DNA of 64,000 nt, from contig CAUYUJ010021142.1 of NCBI GenBank assembly GCA_963575745.1, positions 1-64,000 of the forward strand, written 5' to 3'. Shown one piece after another: positions 1 through 10,097 of the stretch. Below the pieces are notes generated by a model. That model was given only the letters and a program-made list of their open reading frames with translations, was not told the origin of the DNA and made no database searches. The position numbers and the translations under genes were made by a program. Every line of letters starts with the position of its first letter. Position 1 is the first letter of the stretch. This DNA comes from Prorocentrum cordatum (Eukaryota > Sar > Dinophyceae > Prorocentrales > Prorocentraceae).

Positions 1-39
1 TCCTCCTCCTCCTCCTCCTCCTCCTCCTCCTCCTCCTCC
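1..39. repeat. (TCC)13 microsatellite
   Basis: Pure TCC triplets at the window edge. The tract probably continues outside the window. Bases 40-430 beyond it are GC-rich without a recognisable gene. Confidence 0.95.
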
Positions 40-264
40 CGGCTCTCCGCTCACGACTCGGGCCTCGGGCGGCCGGTCGGGGCGATCCGGGCGCCCCTGG
101 CGCGCAGCATGGCGAGGCGCGGCCGCTGGAGCGCGCCCTTGGGGCGGACGTCGGCCGAGGACAGAACGAAGGCGTCCGAGACCTCGAGCTCGCCGGGCCT
201 GCCCCCCCTGACGCTGCTCCTGACTCAAAGACGCTCTCTCTGGCGCGGCACCGCGCCGAGAGGG

Positions 265-365
265 GGGGGGGCCGCCGCACCTGCCACACGGAGCGGTGGC
301 CGCGCCGCTCGGGTTCAGATCCCGCGCGCGCGGGCGCACCAGTGGCCGCGTCGGGGCCCCCGCCG
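265..365 (+). repeat. Dispersed GC-rich repeat, family Z copy 1
   Basis: Shares the phrases CGCACCTGCCA and GGGCGCACYRGTG, followed by a GCGTCGGGGCC-type end, with 2,719-2,830 and 3,388-3,490. All three copies lie beside GGA tracts. No open frame is common to the copies. Confidence 0.6.
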
Positions 366-444
366 AGGGCGAGGAGGGCGAGTGAGGATCGAGGAGCACT
401 TAAGACTGAGGGGGAGACAGAGAATCGATGAGGATCGGAAAGGA

Positions 445-635
445 GGATGAGGAGGAAGGGAGGAAGGAGGATGAGCAGGATGAAAAGGAGGAGGAGGAGG
501 AGGAGGAGGAGGAGGAGGAACAGGAGAAGGATGATATCGAGGAGAAAGAGGAGGGAGGGCGGGAGAGAGGGAGGGATGATGAAGAGGAGGAGGAGGAGGA
601 GGAGGAGGAGGAGGAGGAGGAGGAGGAGGAGGAGG
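445..635. repeat. GAG/GGA triplet tract
   Basis: Two nearly pure GGA runs (about 487-520 and 585-634) joined by GA-rich DNA. All frames are open (poly-Glu, poly-Arg, poly-Gly; poly-Ser and poly-Leu on the other strand), so ORFs here are not evidence of genes. Confidence 0.95.
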
Positions 636-649
636 ATAAGATGACGCCA

Positions 650-780
650 GTTACAGTTACACCTACACCGATCCTGGTCAAGCCATTCCTGGGTCCAGGA
701 CCGGTGGATGCGCCCTCCTGGCTAGAGGCCTGGAGGCTGTATTGACCGATTCTGGGCGAAGGTTTGGTGCTCGCGGATAG
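650..780 (+). repeat. Dispersed repeat, family W copy 1
   Basis: Contains ACCGATCCTGG and ATGCGCCCTCCTGGCT, also present near 3,055-3,155 and, as an inverted pair, at 31,860-31,985. Function unknown. Confidence 0.5.
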
Positions 781-849
781 TCGGTGGCCCCCCGAGAACA
801 GGATCGAGGACCGAGGAAGAGGATCTATGTGTTTGGATTTGTTTGATTC

Positions 850-1215
850 GTTTCGGGCCTCCCATCTGGATCCCCTGGTGGATGTGGAGGATGAAATAGA
901 GGAGGATGAGGAAGAGAAGACCAGGTGGGGAGGGACAGCATACGGAGGTGGAGGAGCAGAGGAATGATGGGGAGGTGGGAATGGAGGAAGACTGTGGAGG
1001 AATAGGAGGTGGAGGAGTATCGGGAAATTTCTGAGGAGGATCAGGAGAGGGATGAAACGGAGGCAGAGCAGCTGGGGAGAGGAGCTGGAGGTGGACGAAA
1101 GGAAAGTATGCAGGAGGGGCAGTGGAGGAGGAAACGGAGGATCTGGAGCAGGAGGTCGGAGGAAGTTGATGTGGAGGAGAACGAGGAGATAATGGAAGAT
1201 GAATGAATGGGAGCA
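850..1215. repeat. Degenerate purine-rich (GGA/GAT/GAA) DNA
   Basis: Strong purine bias on the plus strand with GAGGA, GATGA and GGAGG words, probably a decayed triplet tract. I see nothing recognisable from 1,216 to about 1,730. Confidence 0.7.
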
Positions 1216-1734
1216 AGTTGAGGAGATGGGTCGGAAGGGTGTGTGCGGGACACACATCGAGGAACAGACGGAGGGTATGGAAGAGGTCCTGATTTGGGAG
1301 TGGATGTGGGCATGGACGATATGAGGGGAAGGGACATGCAACAGGATGAAGAGAAGGTTGGGTCTGGACCAGAGGTGTACAGGTCGTGATCGTGTCCGAG
1401 AAGGCTCCAATATGGCCTCGAATCTTGTTTAAGCCAGGCTGGCTCCAGGATGCCCTAACAACGCCTGGGTGTCCAAACCATTAGAGAGACGCTCGTAATG
1501 ATCACGTTCGGTGGATCGCTTTTGAATGTCGGATGGGCCTCTGGGGCCTCTGGTTGGCCCCGAAATGGCTCGTCAGGGTCTTGGGGAGGGGGGGCAAAAG
1601 GGTTTCAAAGAGGGCATGCGCTGCCCCTGAAGCACCCCGAGAGAGTCGCAGCAATGCCCCAGCAAGCAATGCTTCGGGCTCCATAGTGATGGCGCTAACT
1701 GCTGCCGCCTGCCTCCTCTTGTAGTCGCTGGCCT

Positions 1735-1860
1735 CTAGGAGAACACCAAGAGAGCCCGACATGCGCTGGGCACTACAAGAGCCCCAACGACACCCAAGCG
1801 AGCCCCACAAGGGCCTAAAGAAGCTCCCACGAGGCCTCCAAGAAGATAGCTGGGCTTTGG
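1735..1860. repeat. Short-period CCAAGAGGCCC-type array, family P
   Basis: Degenerate 10-12 bp periodicity with CCAAGMGAGCCC and AAGAGGCC words. The same array type occurs at 6.2-6.8, 30.9, 31.5, 47.7-48.4 and 56.8-57.2 kb. Confidence 0.6.
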
Positions 1861-1883
1861 GGGGCCGTTTGGGCTGATCTCCC

Positions 1884-2050
1884 TTTGGTTTCACTGGCGC
1901 TCCCGTCTCCGTCTAGAGATTGCTTCTCCACTTCCTTTCGCACGACGGATCACCTGCGATTGGCTTCTGGGTGGGCAGGCGGGGGTACTTTTTGGTCCGC
2001 GGGCGCGCGAAACGAGTCGAACGCCGAGCCTGCTACGGCGGGCCGCGCCT
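1884..2050 (+). repeat. Dispersed repeat, family U copy 1
   Basis: Carries GGGGGTACTTTTTGGTC followed by CGCGAAACGAGTCGAA, shared with 48,415-48,510 and 57,360-57,490. In every copy a family P array lies immediately upstream, so P and U appear to travel as one composite unit. Confidence 0.65.
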
Positions 2051-2154
2051 GTGGCGAAGTGAACAACAGTGAAAAGCGATGGCGCGCAGGAGGCGACGAA
2101 ACCGACCAGGCGGTCAGGCAGGCGGGGATACGCGGAGGGCCGTGAAGGCTGGTG

Positions 2155-2385
2155 GTATCGTATACTTTCCCTCTGCACAGATAGGAAGAGGATATGAGCA
2201 GGATGTGGAGAGAGAAGAGGAAGAGCACGACGAGCAAAAGGATACAGACGAGGATGAGCAGAGGAAGAAGGTGCAGGCGGAGCCGGAGTTTGACGAGGGG
2301 GCGAAGGACTGTGATGGGATGGAGGAGGTGGAGGATAACGAGCACACGATGGAGGAGGAGGAGGAGAATCAAGCACGCTGAGGAG
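2155..2385. repeat. Purine-rich degenerate triplet DNA
   Basis: GGAGGA and GAGGAAGAG words with strong strand asymmetry. The open frames are Glu/Arg-rich and low in information. Confidence 0.7.
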
Positions 2386-2503
2386 CAGTGCCGTCGCTCC
2401 ATCTGCCCAGCCTCTGCCCTACGAAAGCGTGGCACGCGCTCCCCGCCTGCACTTTGCACGAGAGCTCGCTGGCCCCCCAGTGCAGACGGCGACTGGCCAC
2501 CCG

Positions 2504-2705
2504 TCGGCGGCGAGCGAGGGGGGGAGGGAGAAGGAGAAGGCCTTCCTAGAAGGCGGCGGGGCTTCTCAGAAGCCCTTGCACCTTCTGAGAAGTTGTCTGT
2601 GCCTCTGGGGAGGAGGAGGAGGAGGAGGAGGAGGAGGAGGAGGAGGAGGAGGAGGCTTCTGAGAAGGCCCGCCCCTTCTTCGCTTCCCCCCCGGCTCGCC
2701 GCCGA
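2504..2705 (+). mobile_element. TIR element, family F copy 1 (with internal GGA expansion)
   Basis: Starts TCGGCGGCGAGCGAGGGG and ends with its inverse, CTCGCCGCCGA. Inside are several small hairpins of the CCTTCTGAGAAGG type shared by all five F copies. A GGA run of about 45 bp sits where other copies have none, so the microsatellite grew inside the element. Confidence 0.8.
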
Positions 2706-2718
2706 ATTCGCTTACTGA

Positions 2719-2830
2719 CCCCGCCGCGCGCGCGAGTGCCCCGCACCTGCCACACAGCAGAGCGCCGCCCGCTCGCACGGGGGCGTGCGGGGGCGCACCG
2801 GTGATTGCGTCGGGGCCTCCGCGCTGATGG
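2719..2830 (+). repeat. Family Z copy 2
   Basis: About 110 bp matching 265-365 and 3,388-3,490. It directly abuts the right end of the family F element. Confidence 0.6.
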
Positions 2831-3054
2831 CGGGGAACTGGAGGAGGGCGCCAACCCTTCGAGCAGGGGATCGACTACAGAATTGATTTACCCCAGCATG
2901 GTTGCTCCGCCGAATCTGCGACGAGATAGGCAGCATGTTGACAGGTCAACGGAACAATCCTCGTATTTCGCGTAGACTCAACTGAAAAGCCGATCTCCTA
3001 CTCGAGCCGAGCCATACAACCTGCACTCGTCCAGGCCAGCTACATCCCGAGGAC

Positions 3055-3160
3055 GGCGTATGCGCCCTCCTGGCTTGGCGAGGAGCGCATGCGCACCTAT
3101 CCTTCGCCCAGGATCGGCCTTGCCAGGATCGGTGTAGGTGTAGAGCTGGCGCCCTCCGAA
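3055..3160 (+). repeat. Family W copy 2
   Basis: Contains CGTATGCGCCCTCCTGGCTT and CTTGCCAGGATCGGTG. A GGA-rich stretch follows (3,165-3,290). Confidence 0.5.
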
Positions 3161-3387
3161 ACTGGAGGAGGAGGAGGAGGAGATGGATATGGAGGAAGAG
3201 GTGGTGGAGTACATAGGCGAAGAGATGGAGGATTATGGGCGGGGAGGGCGCGGAGGAGATGGAGAGGGAGCCCAGAGGCCACCGGAGGGTAAAGACTGCA
3301 AACAACGCCCCAAAGCCTCGGTCCTCGATCGATCGAGGAGGAGGAGGCGGGGGAGAAGGCGGAAGAAGGAGATGGACGAGCAGTGGA

Positions 3388-3490
3388 GGACCCCGCACCT
3401 GCCATCAAACTTAGGTGCTGCCCGTCCGCACACAAAGGACGTGCGGGCGCACTGGTGACTGCGTCGGGGCCTCCGCTGTGGGCGGGGCGG
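3388..3490 (+). repeat. Family Z copy 3
   Basis: Matches copies 1 and 2 through GCACCTGCCA and GACTGCGTCGGGGCCTCC and again precedes a GGA tract. Confidence 0.6.
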
Positions 3491-3499
3491 TGGGGGTGG

Positions 3500-3640
3500 C
3501 GGGGTGGTGGAGGAGGATCGGGGAGGAGGATCGAGGAGGAGGAGGAGGAGGAGGAGGAGGAGGAGGAGGAGGAGGATCGGGGAGGAGGATCGAGGAGGAG
3601 GAGGAGGAGAAGGAGGAGGAGATCGGGGAAGGGAGAGAGA
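3500..3640. repeat. Interrupted GGA tract
   Basis: GGA runs interrupted by two copies of TCGGGGAGGAGGATCGAGG, a small higher-order duplication inside a microsatellite. From 3,641 to 3,960 I see only unassigned GC-rich DNA. Confidence 0.9.
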
Positions 3641-3960
3641 CTTGTGCGTCGCTGTCGGTGGTGCTGCGTCCTGGCCGAGGCCAGGGCCCTGGACGGCCCT
3701 GGCCAGGCATGCTGCCTGTGTACCAGTTCCCCTGCGCAGATCGGCCGACTTGAGCGATGCTCGTGGGGCGAGCCTCCCAGGATGGGGCGGGGAAGGAGTC
3801 CGCACTTGAAGGACGGGGCCTCCAGACATGGGGCCCTGGGGCGAGAAGGCCCTGAGCAGTGGAGATTCGACCCGGGAGCCTTCTCCTCTCCTGTCCCGAA
3901 GAAAGGAGCGCAGGGAGGCACAGCAACTCGGTATACATGCCAAGACTACCCATAGTTGTC

Positions 3961-4058
3961 AATAGTTTCTGGACTTTCGTTTTCCACTCCACTTCCCACA
4001 TTTGCCACTACTTTCATGGGATGGGAATCGACATTTATTATTGTCTGCGTCTTCTCCA
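3961..4058 (+). repeat. Degenerate relative of family D
   Basis: Order and wording resemble D: TTTCTGGACTTTCGTTTTCC, CACTTCCCACATTTG, GGGAATCGACATTTATTATTG, TGTCTGCGTCTTCTCC. Ends are not definable. Confidence 0.45.
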
Positions 4059-4280
4059 GATTTCAAAAAATATGGGGGGAGGGTTCTGATTGGGGGGGTC
4101 TGCTTGGAGCTGTCTTGGAGGGTCAGCGGGGTCTGGGCAAAAGGCCGCCCTTTTATGGCTGGTCTGGAGGGGGGGTCCAAAACTGCTGGTTTATTACGAA
4201 CTTAAAATATGTTTCCCTCCTGATCCTTTTGGGGCCCACTCCCCACAGGACCCAATCTTTGAACAACGGACAGAGGACTC

Positions 4281-4406
4281 GCCATCGCTCGGACGTCCAT
4301 TCCCCGTGCATTTTTCGATTTCGTGCGTGTTTCTGTGGCTCGATGATCCAGGATGCTCCTCGATGGCCCTCGCCGAGGAAAAAATGCACACCCCCGAGCG
4401 ATGCCA
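4281..4406 (+). mobile_element. TIR element, family E copy 1
   Basis: Starts GCCATCGCTCGGACGT and ends with the inverse, CGAGCGATGCCA, about 125 bp, non-coding. Copies at 4,567 and 9,876 have the same length. Flanking 9-mers are only partly alike (5 of 9), suggesting an older insertion. Confidence 0.8.
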
Positions 4407-4566
4407 GGAGGAAGGATGGGGAAGGAGGCGGCGCGCACGAGGGGGTCAGCGCGAGGGGGCGGCCTTCTCAGGCGGTGGAAAGGGGGGACACCTTCGAGGG
4501 CCAGGGCCTTCTTAGAAGTGCCTGGATGCCTCTTGTTGGGCGTCGCTTGTGGGGGGGGAAGAACTC

Positions 4567-4692
4567 GCCATCGCTCGGACGTCCATTCCCCGTGCACTTT
4601 TCGGTTTCGTGCGTGTATTTTTCGCACGATGCTCCAGGATGTTCCTCGATGGTCCTCGCCGAGGAAAACATGCACACGTCCGAGCGATGCCA
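4567..4692 (+). mobile_element. TIR element, family E copy 2
   Basis: 126 bp with TIRs GCCATCGCTCGGACGT and ACGTCCGAGCGATGCCA. Flanks GAAGAACTC (left) and GGAGAACCC (right) match at 7 of 9 positions, consistent with a 9-bp target duplication of the Mutator type. It is 160 bp from copy 1. Confidence 0.82.
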
Positions 4693-4856
4693 GGAGAACC
4701 CTAATGGGCCCCTTTAGGGGCCCAAAAGGGCTCCTTTTCTGCAGCCCTCGCTGCACCTCCATGTATCGACCCCCCATTACGCGACGCGCAATCTTGGAAG
4801 GCCTCTTGGAAGCCAGGAGGGCTGCTAATTTCACAAGAGGAAACAACGACATATGC

Positions 4857-5084
4857 TTGAGCAGGGACCGACCAACCCAACATTCTTATAACCCTACAAA
4901 AAACAAATTCTCATAAAAAAAGCGATGTTCTAAATTCTAAGGGAAAAATGAGATTCTCATAATCTTGAATCGACATATCAAAGCAAGATGGTATGAGCTG
5001 GAACGGCACCAATAAAATTTCGTGCAGACCACGTGCGGCTTCTGGAACATTATTTGGTGGGCCTATTGGCAAGCCAGCTGCTTG
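4857..5084 (+). mobile_element. TIR element, family C copy 1
   Basis: 228 bp beginning TTGAGCAGGGACCGACC and ending CAGCTGCTTG (short TIR TTGAGCAG/CTGCTTG). It is flanked by identical ATATGC at 4,851-4,856 and 5,085-5,090, a 6-bp target duplication. AT-rich interior. The second copy is at 63,120-63,351. Confidence 0.85.
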
Positions 5085-5157
5085 ATATGCACATGCTTTT
5101 GGAACTACGCGCGGTCTTCTTGCATCGGCGCTGGACTCCCATCTCTCGAGAATCTAC

Positions 5158-5330
5158 TGACCCGGGTCAATCCAGACCCGGGTCAATCAAGCATTGCAAA
5201 ATTCTGCAAAATCTTGCAGGATCCTGAACCCAAACCCGGGTCAATGCACCGCTGGCTCGGCAAGATCCTGTAAGATCCGGTGCTCTGGCTGACCCCCGTT
5301 TGCATTGACCCCCGTCTTCTGAGCCCCCCT
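5158..5330 (+). repeat. Dispersed repeat, family M copy 1
   Basis: Multiple TGACCCGGGTCAAT palindrome-like words and TTGCAGGATCCTG, shared with 40,193-40,320. A GC-rich fragment resembling the core of family G (CGCGCGGAGAGCGTCGGGGG) follows at about 5,335-5,400. Confidence 0.6.
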
Positions 5331-5640
5331 CTCCGGCGCGCGGAGAGCGTCGGGGGCGGCGCCGGAGGGGGCCCGGCCGCCAGGGGAGCCCAGCGCAGCT
5401 CCAAAGAACCCGTACACGGATCATCTATCAACTAGTTTACCCGTCGGTCGGAAGAAGTGGTTAGAAGCATGATCGGAAGCTGGGCGAGGGCTGGCAAATC
5501 CGTGGAATAAGACCCAGCATGCTAAGTAGTAGACGGGCTGCTTCCCGGAAGAACAAAAACAATTTCCCAGAGCTCCGTTTCAGCAACCACGGGCTTGACA
5601 GCCTTCGCCTGGCTTCCGACATGAAATAGGAAGGCTTTGG

Positions 5641-5965
5641 ACGTACAGTCAGCCCGCATCATAAGGACGCGCGATAAGGTTAGGGGGCCACACGCGAACC
5701 CTACCCCTACCCCCCACGACTTCCGAGGGGGAGGGTGGGGTTCACTTCGTTCGGGAGGTCACGAGCGAAGTGAACCCCACCCTCCCCCTCAAAAATCGTG
5801 GGGGGCAGGGGTAGGGTTCGCATGTGGCCCCCTAAAGGTTGCAAGGGCCTTGGAAGGCCATGCCGACACTCTGCGAGCGGGGCGCGGCGAGCGACAGCGG
5901 CCAAGGATGGGCCGACGGGGAAGGATGCAAAAGCTCCCCTGGGGCTTCCTGGGTAGTCGAAGCCA
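5641..5965 (+). repeat. Family K copy 1, interrupted
   Basis: Outer parts (TACAGTCAGCCCGCAT, AAGGACGCGCGAT, TGCAAGGGCCTTGGAA) match an uninterrupted copy at 16,097-16,260. The break holds the palindromic element at 5,682-5,834. Confidence 0.8.
5682..5834. mobile_element. Palindromic insertion in family K (153 bp)
   Basis: Two arms of about 70 bp are inverted copies (AGGGGGCCACACGCGAACCC against its complement) around a short loop. AAGGTT lies at 5,676-5,681 and 5,835-5,840. The unoccupied form at 16.1 kb reads straight through, so the edges and a 6-bp target duplication are well supported. Confidence 0.88.
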
Positions 5966-6129
5966 ATCCGGCGCCAATCTGGCAGGCCCAATCTGGCAAA
6001 CGGGGGCAATCTGGCGAGGGAGCCAACGCGAATCCAGTCTGGCGAATAACCCAAATCATCCAGTTTGGCCAGGCCAGATTGGCCCTTGGGGCCCAATCCA
6101 ATCTGACAGTCTGGCCTTCGACTACCCAG
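5949..6129. mobile_element. TIR element, family AA, perfect 10-bp target duplication
   Basis: TIR CTGGGTAGTCGAAG at 5,949-5,962 and its exact inverse at 6,116-6,129. Identical CTGGGGCTTC at 5,939-5,948 and 6,130-6,139. The interior has repeated CAATCTGGC words. No coding capacity. Confidence 0.88.
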
Positions 6130-6169
6130 CTGGGGCTTCGGACCGTCCCGCCAGCCACCCGGAAGGGAC

Positions 6170-6760
6170 CGCCAACGACATCAGCGTCCGCAAAAAGTCC
6201 TCCAAGACGGCCCAAGAGAGTACAAGATGCCTGCAAGTTCGTCCCAGAAGACTCCAAGACGGCCCAAGACAGCCTCGCGATGACGGCAGACGGCTCCAGA
6301 GGTCCTCCAGGAAGACCCGCAGAGGCCCAAATCAGTGACTTTTCATTGGTGGATTTTGGCATGTGCTTCTTGTCGGCCTTCCGACGGCCCGAGACGGCCC
6401 AAAAGGGTCCAAAGATCGCCCCAAGATCGATCAAGATGTCTCCAAGATGCCCCCAGAACGGCCCAAGAGGCCCCCAAGACGGTCCCATGAGGGCCCCAAG
6501 ACGGCCCAAGAGGCCTCCAAGACGCCCAAGATGGCCTCCAAGACTGCCCTGGAACACCCCAAGAGGGCCCTAAGTCGGCCCACAGAGGTCCCAAAGCCGG
6601 CTTTCGACAGCGTCAGACGGGCCAGGAATGTCCTAAGATTGCCAAGAGAGCCCCTGAGAAGCCCCCCAGGCCCAAGGATGCTCCCAAGATGCCTCCAAGA
6701 GGCTCCCAGGGAGCTCCCAGGAGGCCCCAAGAGTGCCCCCAGAGGCTCCCAAGATGTTTC
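6170..6760. repeat. Family P short-period array
   Basis: About 600 bp of degenerate CCAAGANGGCCC units. Minus-strand frames give Gly-Leu-Leu-Gly-Ala-Ser-Trp-like repeats in more than one register, so they are not taken as genes. A TCC run follows at 6,757-6,810; 6,811-7,270 is unassigned GC-rich DNA. Confidence 0.8.
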
Positions 6761-7271
6761 CTCCTCCTCCTCCTCTTCCTCCTCCTCTCTTTCTTCCTCC
6801 TCCTCCTTCTGATATTCCCCACCATCCTCCCCAAGTGTTCCCCGTAGGGTTTCCACAACGACTGGGGTAACACTTGGTCCGAGCTTGGCAGAGCTCTTGC
6901 CACAACGCTCGGCCACATGGGCGACCCCAAAAGACAGGGGGCGGCGGTGATTTGCCGTAGGCGTCTTCGATAATTCGGATCTCCTGCGGCCCTTCGGGAC
7001 GATCCAGACACCCCTGGAACGCCCTCGCCCAGGCGCAGCTGCTGGAACGCACCCCGAGGCTGGAAAACAGCCGAAAACCGACGACCACACGCGGAAACCT
7101 CAGACCTCGAACCCGAAACTCCCAAACGTCGAACTTCCCCTCCCGGGGCGCGCCGCCGCACTGAGCTTCTCGCGGCGCTGGAGGTCTGGCATCGGACAGC
7201 CGCCCCCCCCCCCGCGCACGCCGCCGAGGAAGAGCGAGCCAGGGCGCAGGGCCGCCAGCTCGCAGGAGGGG

Positions 7272-7580
7272 AGGATGATGAGGAGGCGGAGGCGGAGGAT
7301 GAGGAGGAGGAGGCGGAGGAGGAGGCGGAGGCGGAGGAGGAGGAGGAGGAGGAGGGAGGAGGGAGGAGGGAGGAGGAGGGAGGAGGAGAAGGAAGAAGAG
7401 GGAGGAGGAGGAGGAGGAGGAGGAGGAGGAGGAGGAGGAGGGGAGGAGGAGGAGGAGGAGAAGGAGGAGGAGGAGGAGGAGGGAGGAGGAGGAGGAGGAG
7501 AGGAAGAAGAGGGGGGAGGAGGAGGAGGAGGAGGAGGAGGAGGAGGAGGAGGAGGAGGAGGAGGAGGAGGAGGAGGAGGA
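7272..7580. repeat. GGA-type tract left of family J copy 1
   Basis: About 300 bp of GGA with GCGGAG and GAAGAG interruptions. It abuts the end of J copy 1. Confidence 0.95.
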
Positions 7581-8335
7581 CCAGTGTAAACCCAAGACTC
7601 GTCAACGATGTTGGAATAAACCTGCCCTCCAAGCTCCCTCTTCATAGGCCCCTACAGAGATTCATTTCCACTGAGGGAAGTACCCCGTCGGGAGACAACC
7701 GTTTGAAGATCCTAAAGCGTACCAAAACACTGTTCTCAGAATTCCAACGCCACGAATCAACCTGACTGTTGCGTCTTGACAATCCTGAATCGTACCAGAG
7801 CGCCGTTCCTGGGACATCAACACCGCGAATCAACGTAACTGTTGCGCCCTGACAATCTTGAACCGTTCCAAAACATCATTGCTGGTACGCTAACCAAGGG
7901 AATCAATGAACCCCTTACAGATGATTAAAACAAATGCGCGCAGCGCTAAGGCGAGAACCACGTGTTGAAACTTAACCGCCCTCAATTTAAACTCTTGCAA
8001 TGCTCTAAAAACGGAAGGCGAGAACCACATCATGCAAATTGCCCGTCATCCATCCGTGAAGCTCTGGTTAACTTTGAAACCGACTGTGCATGGTGCGAAG
8101 GTGAGGACCACATTTTGAAAACGGCCCGCCATCAATTCGTGAAGTCCTTGCAAACTTTTAACCGAATGTGCGCGGCGATAATGCGAGGATCACATGTTGG
8201 AAACGGCCCGCACTCCATCTTTGAAACTGTGGCCAACTTATAAGCTCCAAGACCCTAAATGGTAAAAAGGTCTCAAGCGAAACGTCCAGCCCGCCCTTCC
8301 GATTGGCCCCATAATGCGACAGGGAAGGGTTCTTT
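7581..8335 (-). repeat. Composite satellite element, family J copy 1 (inverted)
   Basis: Read on the minus strand: a unique lead with TTCCCTGTCGCA, an array of about 88-bp units containing TGGTTCTCGCCTTAGCGC, an array of about 73-bp units containing TTGTCAGGGCGCAACAG, then an end with GAGGGAGCTTGGAGGG. Copies 2-4 have the opposite orientation. Triplet tracts bound both sides. Confidence 0.8.
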
Positions 8336-8340
8336 ATAAG

Positions 8341-8592
8341 GAAAGGAGGAGGCGGAGGCGGAGGAGGAGGAGGAGGAGGAGGAGGAGGAGGAGGAGAAGG
8401 ACGAGGAGGCCGAAGAGGAGGGAGGAGGAGGAGGAGGAGGCCGAAGAGGAGGGAGGAAGAGGAGGAGGAGGAGGAGGAGGAGGAATGGGGGGAGACGGGA
8501 AGAGGCGGAGGAGGAGGAGGACTGGCCTGTGAGAGGCTGGCAGGAGAAGGAGGAGGAGGAGGAGGAGGAGGAGGAGGAGGAGGAGGAGCCTC
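8341..8592. repeat. GGA tracts right of family J copy 1
   Basis: Three GGA runs with AAGAGG and CCGAAGAGG interruptions. From 8,593 to 9,076 lies GC-rich DNA with no gene I can support. Confidence 0.93.
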
Positions 8593-9085
8593 GCTTCCAG
8601 AGGCGCCAGAAGAGCGGCTGGAAAATGAAGGGGGGGAGTAAGGGGCGAGTCAAAGTAGCCAAGTCGAGCGAGCCCGAGGGTCCCAATCGCACTCCCGCAA
8701 CACACGAATCACATGCGGCGCAACGTGGTATCGTATTGGAAAGCGTGCCCACCTCGCAAACGGAAGCCGCTCGCGCGCGGCCCCGCTTCTGACGCCCCTG
8801 TGGCGGGAGAGCTGCGCGGGCCGCGCATGGGGCGAGATCGGCAAAGCTTCCGATGGGCGCGGTGAAAACCAAGCTTGCGCCGCGCTGAGGCGGCACTGCC
8901 GCTTTCACGCACGAGCTGCGCGGCGCACGGGCGAGGTTGGCATCTCGCCCGCTCTCGCGCGGCCCCGCTGCCGCTGCCGTTTTCGCGCGCGTCGGCGCAC
9001 GGATCGTGCGCCGCGCCCGCGCGGGGCACCGCTTCCGAGCGACATGCGCTTGGAGCTTGGGCGAGGGCGGCAAATCGCTCCCCTG

Positions 9086-9258
9086 ACTACCTACCAGACC
9101 ACCCCAACCCAACCCGAAGACCCGAATTTGACCCGAATTTCGGGTTGGGGGGGGGGTACGGGTTCCACGTGCTTTTTCAATGTTCCCCGACCCCCCCCAC
9201 CGGAAATCGAGGATAAATTTGGGCCTTCGGGTTGGGTTGGGGTGGTTTGGTGGGTGGT
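9086..9258. mobile_element. TIR element, family BB (173 bp)
   Basis: Left end ACTACCTACCAGACCACCCC is the inverse of the right end (GGTGGTTTGGTGGGTGGT), with inverted similarity of about 40 bp. Flanks GCTCCCCTG (9,077-9,085) and GCTCCCCCG (9,259-9,267) match 8 of 9. Confidence 0.83.
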
Positions 9259-9370
9259 GCTCCCCCGCGCGGGTCCCACAAAATTGGCGCCACCTTCTGG
9301 CGAGATCTGCGTTTCGTTCGAACCGCTACGTTTCGAACCGCAGCGTGGGCGCCCTCGCCTCCAGCGCAAG

Positions 9371-9488
9371 GAGGAGGAGGGAGGGAGGGAGGGAGGGAGG
9401 GAGGGAGGGAGGGAGGGAGGGAGGGAGGAGGAGGAGGAGGAGGAGGAGGAGGAGGAGGAGGAGGAGGAGGAGGAGGAGGAGGAGGAGG
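9371..9488. repeat. (GGGA)n then (GGA)n
   Basis: A tetranucleotide GGGA run switches to a pure GGA triplet run, with purine strand bias throughout. Confidence 0.95.
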
Positions 9489-9615
9489 CAAGAGCTGCGT
9501 CTCGAACCGCTCGCGCGTCGACGACGTGGCGTGCGAGAGCTGTGCGCCGCGCCCCCCGCGGGAGCCCAGCGCTCTAGGAAAACGAGCGCAGCGCCGAGGC
9601 GAGAGCGACGATCTT

Positions 9616-9777
9616 GAAGGGGCCCTGGGACACACAAATAAATACACACAAATAAACATACCCCCCATATTTTCCCATATTTTCTGGGCTTCTGTCTTCC
9701 CCCCCACTTCCCATATTTTCCCATATTTTCTCTGGAATCGAAGATTAATTGTGTCTGTGTGTTTTCTCCCCTCCTGA
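9616..9777 (+). mobile_element. Family D element copy 1 (162 bp)
   Basis: Starts GAAGGGGCCC with ACACACAAATAAATACACAC next, has the internal duplicated phrase CCCATATTTTC, and ends TTAATTGTGTCTGTGTG then TCCTGA. Candidate 6-bp target duplication GATCTT/GATCTG. Copies at 35,176 and 62,124 are also 162 bp. Confidence 0.82.
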
Positions 9778-9875
9778 GATCTGGCCGTTCGCGCGCGGCG
9801 CGCGCCCCGTCCCATTTCTGCCACGCACGTGGCAACAGCGGACGAAACAGTGCCAATGCTGAATCGAAACACCTC

Positions 9876-10001
9876 GCCATCGCTCGGACGTCCATTCCCT
9901 GTGTTTTTTTCGGTTTCGTGCGTGGCTTTCTCGCCAAATGATCAAGGATGCTCCTCGATGGTCCTCGCCGAAGGAAAAACGCACACGTCCGAGCGATGCC
10001 A
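9876..10001 (+). mobile_element. TIR element, family E copy 3
   Basis: 126 bp with GCCATCGCTCGGACGT and its inverse. Flanks AAACACCTC/AGACACATG match 6 of 9. Non-coding. Confidence 0.8.
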
Positions 10002-10097
10002 AGACACATGGACTTCACATGTTTTTGACAAGTAGGCTGGGGCCACAAACGAAGTCGCTGTCTGCCGGCTAGGTGGCAGCGTGGGGGTAGATTCCAA

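Noticed and set aside
2600-2660. GGAGG-type ribosome binding sites
   Set aside because: They are everywhere in GGA tracts and the DNA is eukaryotic nuclear; they carry no information here.
7275-7589. Long open frames of poly-Glu, poly-Gly, poly-Arg, poly-Ser, poly-Leu or poly-Pro here and at every GGA/TCC tract
   Set aside because: Pure triplet repeats are open in all six frames. No flanking protein sequence or start context supports translation.
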